Below the pieces are notes generated by a model. It searched no databases. It was given only the letters and a program-made list of their open reading frames with translations, and had not been told where the DNA came from. 64,000 bases of DNA, taken from NCBI RefSeq assembly GCF_000026185.1, contig NC_010694.1, forward strand, positions 1,302,001 to 1,366,000. The letters are read 5' to 3'. How positions within the stretch are numbered: position 1 is the first letter of the stretch; each line of letters starts with the position of its first letter. Below, one piece after another: positions 60,289-64,000 of this stretch. The stretch is from Erwinia tasmaniensis Et1/99. GTDB taxonomy: Bacteria > Pseudomonadota > Gammaproteobacteria > Enterobacterales > Enterobacteriaceae. The translations under genes were made by a program, and so were the position numbers.

Positions 60289-61479
60289 ATGATAAGAGTG
60301 GAAATGCTCGCAACCGGCGATGAAGTGCTGCATGGCCAGATCGTCGATACCAATGCGGCCTGGCTGGCCGCGCTGCTTTTCGAGCAGGGTCTGGCAATGA
60401 CGCGTCGCCAGACGGTGGGTGACAGCCTGGAAGAGCTGGTTGCGGTACTGACAGAGCGCAGCCAGATGGCTGATGTGCTGATCGTTAATGGTGGTCTGGG
60501 GCCAACCAGTGACGATCTGAGCGCGCTGGCGGCGGCTACGGCGGCCGGCGTGCCGCTGGAAATGCAACCGGAGTGGCTGAGCAAGATGGAGGCGTTTTTT
60601 GCCAGCCGTGGCAAAGTCATGGCGGCCAGCAACCGCAAGCAGGCTGAAATTCCGCAGGGTGCAGAAATGATTGATAACCCGGTTGGCACCGCCTGCGGCT
60701 TCGCCATGGAGCTAAATCGTTGCTGGATATTCTTTACTCCAGGCGTACCGTCCGAATACAAGGTGATGGTGACGGATCAAATCCTGCCACGTCTGAAAGC
60801 CCGTTTCCCGCTGCCACAACCCCCGCTGTGTCTGCGCATGACCACTTTCGGTCGTGGCGAGAGTGACCTGGCTTCAGCCATTGAAGCGTTACCGCTGCCG
60901 GAGGGCGTGGTGATGGGCTATCGCGCTTCCATGCCCATCATCGAACTGAAGCTGAACGGCCCGGCGCAAAAGCGTGCGGAAATGGAACGGTTCTGGCAGC
61001 AGGTGCGGGAAATCGCCGGCGACAGCGTTATTTTTGAAGGATTGGAAACCCTGCCTGAACAGCTGGCGCGGCGCCTGAAAGAACACAAGCTGTTGCTGTC
61101 GATCAGCGAGCAGTTCAGCGCCGGACTGCTTCAGTGGCAGCTCAATGCCGCCGGAGCCAGGCTGGGAGCGGGCAATGTTCTGCCAGCACAGGCCGAAACG
61201 CTCGGCCTGCTGGCAGCACGCAGCCAGCAGCTTGCCAGCAAGCATCGTGCCCAGCTGGCGCTGGTGGTTGGGTCAATGGAAGATGAGCGTTTAGGCCTGG
61301 CGCTGCATACGCCGGAAGGGACTTTTGCGCAAAAGGTGAAATTTAGCGTCAATCGCCATGGGCTGAAAGCACGTCAGGATATGGTGGCAATGCTGGCAAT
61401 GAATATGCTGCGCCGCTGGCTGAATGGGCAGACGGTGACCAGCGGGCACGGCTGGGTTGAGGTGGTGGAAACCTTGTAA
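60289..61479 (+). CDS. yfaY: CinA-like protein YfaY (degenerate NMN deamidase domain)
   Basis: This is a CinA-family protein: N-terminal MoaB/Mog-like (COG1058) domain and C-terminal PncC-like domain. I chose ATG 60289 (MIRVEMLATGDEVLHGQIVD) with GGAG at 60279-60282, giving 396 residues. 'VNGGLGPTSDDLSALAAA' near residue 68 is the COG1058 core. In the C-terminal domain the active-site motif, AESCTGG in true PncC deamidases, reads 'SEQFSAG', so deamidase activity is doubtful; E. coli YfaY is similarly changed and is known to lack that activity. Confidence 0.93.
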   Translation: MIRVEMLATGDEVLHGQIVDTNAAWLAALLFEQGLAMTRRQTVGDSLEELVAVLTERSQMADVLIVNGGLGPTSDDLSALAAATAAGVPLEMQPEWLSKMEAFFASRGKVMAASNRKQAEIPQGAEMIDNPVGTACGFAMELNRCWIFFTPGVPSEYKVMVTDQILPRLKARFPLPQPPLCLRMTTFGRGESDLASAIEALPLPEGVVMGYRASMPIIELKLNGPAQKRAEMERFWQQVREIAGDSVIFEGLETLPEQLARRLKEHKLLLSISEQFSAGLLQWQLNAAGARLGAGNVLPAQAETLGLLAARSQQLASKHRAQLALVVGSMEDERLGLALHTPEGTFAQKVKFSVNRHGLKARQDMVAMLAMNMLRRWLNGQTVTSGHGWVEVVETL

Positions 61480-61624
61480 TATATATTTACGGGAAGCTTG
61501 CGCCAGCTTAATGGCGTTTGGCTTCCTGCTGTGAAAGTCGATATGCATGATGTGTGGACTATTTTAGTCAGGCGCATCTGTCCGACATCACAGAGTATTA
61601 CTCTGACTGAAAATTTCAGCTCTG

Positions 61625-61885
61625 TTAATAAGAGGCGATGACACCGTCAAAATAACCCTTAGCAAAGGCAGCCTGAACGCTTCTGTGTCTTACAGTACCT
61701 GCCTGGCTATCCGGTAATGTAGTGTAATCAATATTCAGGAACTGAGTCTTAGAACGCCCTTGTTCGTAACCCTTTTCATAAGCACAACCAGCGCACTTAT
61801 GCCGACCATTAAATTTACTTTGATCCTCTGGGAGGCGGCTAAAATCAGGGGAATAATGATGTTGTAGCTGACAAGTCATACTCAA
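61625..61885 (-). CDS. Hypothetical 86-residue CxxC protein
   Basis: I cannot assign a function. The 86 residues begin MSMTCQLQHHYSPDFSRLPE and contain 'HKCAGCAYEKGYEQG' near residue 29, a CxxC pair that might bind metal with nearby His, and end 'AAFAKGYFDGVIASY'. The two GY-rich helical segments look alike (KGYEQG, KGYFDG). AGGAG lies just upstream of the ATG. It sits between yfaY and yfaE on the nrd strand, but 67 bases separate it from yfaE, so it may be transcribed separately. Confidence 0.75.
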   Translation of the reverse strand: MSMTCQLQHHYSPDFSRLPEDQSKFNGRHKCAGCAYEKGYEQGRSKTQFLNIDYTTLPDSQAGTVRHRSVQAAFAKGYFDGVIASY

Positions 61886-61952
61886 CTCCTGCCTAATCCG
61901 ATTGATAAACCCATTGAAGTTTTATCGGCTTCCCTGATACGGAGGCCATCAC

Positions 61953-62213
61953 TTACAGCTCGATCTCAATATCGCCGCTGGCCGAGCAGCAGCAGGGCAA
62001 AATTTCACCCGGCTGTACAAAGGCCAGCGGTTTAGCGCTGTAGCTGACTTCACCCTTCAGCAGACGAGTGCGGCAGGAGCCGCAGTAGCCTTCCCGGCAC
62101 TGGTATTCAACACATACGCTGTGCGACTCCAGTGCGGCAAGCAGGGAAGGGTGCTCATCATGGCATTCCAGCTGCGTACCGGAAGCACGCAGCGTAATGG
62201 TCGACCGTGCCAT
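61953..62213 (-). CDS. yfaE: [2Fe-2S] ferredoxin YfaE (ribonucleotide reductase cofactor maintenance)
   Basis: YfaE is a plant-type ferredoxin that reduces the NrdB diiron site so that the tyrosyl radical can be rebuilt. The 86 residues contain the CX4CX2C motif 'CREGYCGSC' near residue 39, preceded by a further Cys in 'VCVEYQC', and the late Cys in 'LPCCCSA'. It follows nrdB with a 2-base gap, as in E. coli, so it is in the nrdAB operon. Confidence 0.96.
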   Translation of the reverse strand: MARSTITLRASGTQLECHDEHPSLLAALESHSVCVEYQCREGYCGSCRTRLLKGEVSYSAKPLAFVQPGEILPCCCSASGDIEIEL

Positions 62214-62215
62214 TG

Positions 62216-63346
62216 TTACAGCTGGAAATCGCTGAGGTCGTCAGCGTTCACTTCGGAGTCAATCTGCCCAACCAGGTAGGAACTGACTTCCACTTCCTGT
62301 GGGGCAACCTGCACGTTATCTGAAACCAGCCAGGAGTTGATCCACGGTATTGGGTTCGAGCGCGTTTTGAACGGCAGATCCAGGCCCACGGCGTTCATGC
62401 GGATATTGGTAATGTATTCGATGTACTGACACAGAATGTCTTTATTCAGGCCAATCATCGAACCGCCGCTGAACAGATACTCTGCCCACTCTTTTTCCTG
62501 CTCGGCTGCCAGCACAAACAGGTCGTAACACTCCTGACGACACTCTTTGGCAATCTCGGCCATTTCCGGGTCATCAACGCCGCTGCGCAGCAGGTTGAGC
62601 ATATGCTGCGTACCGGTCAGATGCAGCGCCTCGTCGCGCGCAATCAGCTTGATGATTTTGGCATTGCCTTCCATCAGCTCGCGCTCGGCAAAGGCAAAGG
62701 AGCAGGCGAAGCTGACATAGAAACGGATGGCTTCCAGCGCATTGACGCTCATCAGGCAAATATACAGCTGTTTTTTCAGCGCGCGCAGGTTAACGGTAAT
62801 GGTTTTTCCGTTGACCTGATGCGTTCCTTCACCCAGCAGATGCCAGTAGCTGGTCATCTCAATCAGATCGTCGTAGTAGCCGGAAATATCTTTGGCACGC
62901 GACAGGATCTGTTCGTTGGTCACGATATCGTCAAACACCAGCGCCGGGTCGTTAACGATATTGCGGATGATATGGGTGTAGGAGCGTGAGTGGATCGTTT
63001 CTGAAAACGCCCAGGTTTCAATCCATGTTTCCAGCTCAGGAATGGAGATCAGCGGCAACAGCGCCACGTTCGGGCTGCGCCCCTGAATGGAATCCAGCAG
63101 CGTCTGATATTTCAGATTGCTGATAAAAATGTGTTTTTCGTGATCCGGCAGCGCCTGGTAGTCAATGCGATCGCGGGATACGTCAACTTCTTCCGGACGC
63201 CAGAAGAAGGAGAGCTGTTTTTCGATCAGTTTTTCGAAGATGTCATATTTTTGCTGATCGAAACGCGCGACGTTAACCGGCTGACCGAAAAACATCGGCT
63301 CCAGCAGCTGGTCGTTTTTGTTCTGCGAAAACGTTGTGTAAGCCAT
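62216..63346 (-). CDS. nrdB: Class Ia ribonucleotide reductase subunit beta
   Basis: NrdB houses the diiron-tyrosyl radical cofactor of the aerobic ribonucleotide reductase. The 376 residues (as in E. coli) include '[11 protein letters not shown]' with the first iron ligand Asp just after, the radical Tyr in '[12 protein letters not shown]' near residue 122, and the second ligand set '[14 protein letters not shown]' near residue 236. The C-terminal 'ADDLSDFQL' is the tail that docks on NrdA. It lies 49 bases after nrdA. Confidence 0.98.
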   Translation of the reverse strand: MAYTTFSQNKNDQLLEPMFFGQPVNVARFDQQKYDIFEKLIEKQLSFFWRPEEVDVSRDRIDYQALPDHEKHIFISNLKYQTLLDSIQGRSPNVALLPLISIPELETWIETWAFSETIHSRSYTHIIRNIVNDPALVFDDIVTNEQILSRAKDISGYYDDLIEMTSYWHLLGEGTHQVNGKTITVNLRALKKQLYICLMSVNALEAIRFYVSFACSFAFAERELMEGNAKIIKLIARDEALHLTGTQHMLNLLRSGVDDPEMAEIAKECRQECYDLFVLAAEQEKEWAEYLFSGGSMIGLNKDILCQYIEYITNIRMNAVGLDLPFKTRSNPIPWINSWLVSDNVQVAPQEVEVSSYLVGQIDSEVNADDLSDFQL

Positions 63347-63395
63347 GTTTCATTCCAAAAACTGGGGGCAGACGTATCTGCCCCAGGGATAAAGG

Positions 63396-64000
63396 TTAGA
63401 TTTTGCAGGCGCCGCTTTCACAGCCGTCATCCTGGATGGAAGGCGCGAGGTCGTCCTGTGAATCTTCTGCTCCGTCACGGGTGTTCTGGTAGTAGAGCGT
63501 TTTGACGCCAAATTTATAGGCGGTCAGCAAATCTTTCAGCAGCTGTTTCATCGGGACGCGACCGTTAGCGAAGCGGGTCGGATCGTAGTTGGTGTTCGAC
63601 GAAATGGCCTGGTCGACAAACTTCTGCATGATGCCAACCAGCTGCAGGTAGCCGTCATTATTTGGCATATCCCACAGCAGTTCATATTGATCTTTCAGGC
63701 GCTCATATTCCGGCACCACCTGACGCAGAATGCCGTCTTTCGAGGCTTTAATGCTGATATGACCGCGTGGCGGTTCTATGCCGTTGGTGGCGTTAGAAAT
63801 CTGTGAAGAGGTTTCTGAAGGCATCAACGCCGACAGGGTCGAGTTACGCAGGCCGTGGGTTTTCACCGACTCACGCAGACCTTCCCAGTCGAGCTGTAGC
63901 GGGGTATTACAGATGGCATCCAGATCTTTTTTGTAGGTATCAATCGGCATGATGCCCTGGGCGTAGGTGGTTTCTGCAAACCACGGGCAGGCACCCTGCT
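63396..64000 (-). CDS. nrdA: Class Ia ribonucleotide reductase subunit alpha, 3' part only
   Basis: NrdA is the catalytic subunit that reduces ribonucleoside diphosphates. Only about the last 200 residues are inside the window; the frame remains open to the right edge, reading 'CPWFAETTYAQGIMPIDTYK'. Visible features are 'SALMPSETSSQISNATNG' with the Pro-Ser-Glu-Thr segment of the active-site barrel, the late tyrosine pair in 'KTLYYQNTRDG' (radical-transfer Tyr730/731 in E. coli), and the C-terminal redox shuttle 'CESGACKI'. First gene of nrdA-nrdB-yfaE. Confidence 0.97.
   Translation of the reverse strand, partial: QGACPWFAETTYAQGIMPIDTYKKDLDAICNTPLQLDWEGLRESVKTHGLRNSTLSALMPSETSSQISNATNGIEPPRGHISIKASKDGILRQVVPEYERLKDQYELLWDMPNNDGYLQLVGIMQKFVDQAISSNTNYDPTRFANGRVPMKQLLKDLLTAYKFGVKTLYYQNTRDGAEDSQDDLAPSIQDDGCESGACKI

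Overview
The window is chromosomal DNA of an enterobacterium. It carries fused nuoCD, accD-folC-dedD-cvpA-purF-ubiX, hisJQMP, pta-ackA, alaA-lrhA-nuo and nrdAB-yfaE, all with close Escherichia coli-like protein sequences. A GABA-aminotransferase/polyamine transporter cluster replaces the usual neighbours, and large effector-like genes are inserted. Together these suggest a plant- or host-associated member of the Erwinia/Pantoea group. That genus call is an inference. I see no rRNA, tRNA, insertion sequence, phage or CRISPR array.

Layout. 1-2.4 kb holds the 3' part of a large AT-rich gene whose product ends in an M35/aspzincin-like zinc peptidase domain. 2.7-8.7 kb is accD, folC, dedD, then the PurR-controlled cvpA-purF-ubiX group. 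8.7-12.1 kb is the histidine/basic amino-acid ABC transporter hisJQMP, with a sigma-54 promoter and NtrC site visible upstream. 12.2-14.6 kb is yfcH, yfcF and yfcD. 14.6-22.2 kb is a polyamine/GABA-type ABC transporter, a PuuE-like GABA aminotransferase and a MocR/GabR-type regulator; the transporter ATPase lies on the far side of the regulator. 22.2-27.3 kb is pta-ackA, yfbV and yfbT.

27.6-34.1 kb is an AT-rich island of four open frames between yfbT and yfbR, the place occupied by yfbS in E. coli. It contains a small proline/serine-rich membrane protein, a large ADP-ribosyltransferase-like protein split by one in-frame TAA codon, and an intact 841-residue paralogue. Both large copies carry the R-S-E catalytic signature. 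They share a beta-rich middle module, including a conserved cysteine-flanked LKR-x-P loop, with the unrelated-warhead protein at the window start. This looks like a family of modular toxins or effectors with interchangeable C-terminal enzymes, and it is the most interesting content of the window.

34.2-38.0 kb is yfbR, alaA and lrhA. 38.7-53.8 kb is the complete 13-gene nuo operon for respiratory complex I, with a structured leader and a strong terminator. 54.0-64.0 kb is a membrane protein fused to a predicted permuted NlpC/P60-type domain, opgD, elaB, kup, a CinA-like gene (yfaY), a small CxxC protein, and yfaE-nrdB-nrdA, with nrdA running off the right end.
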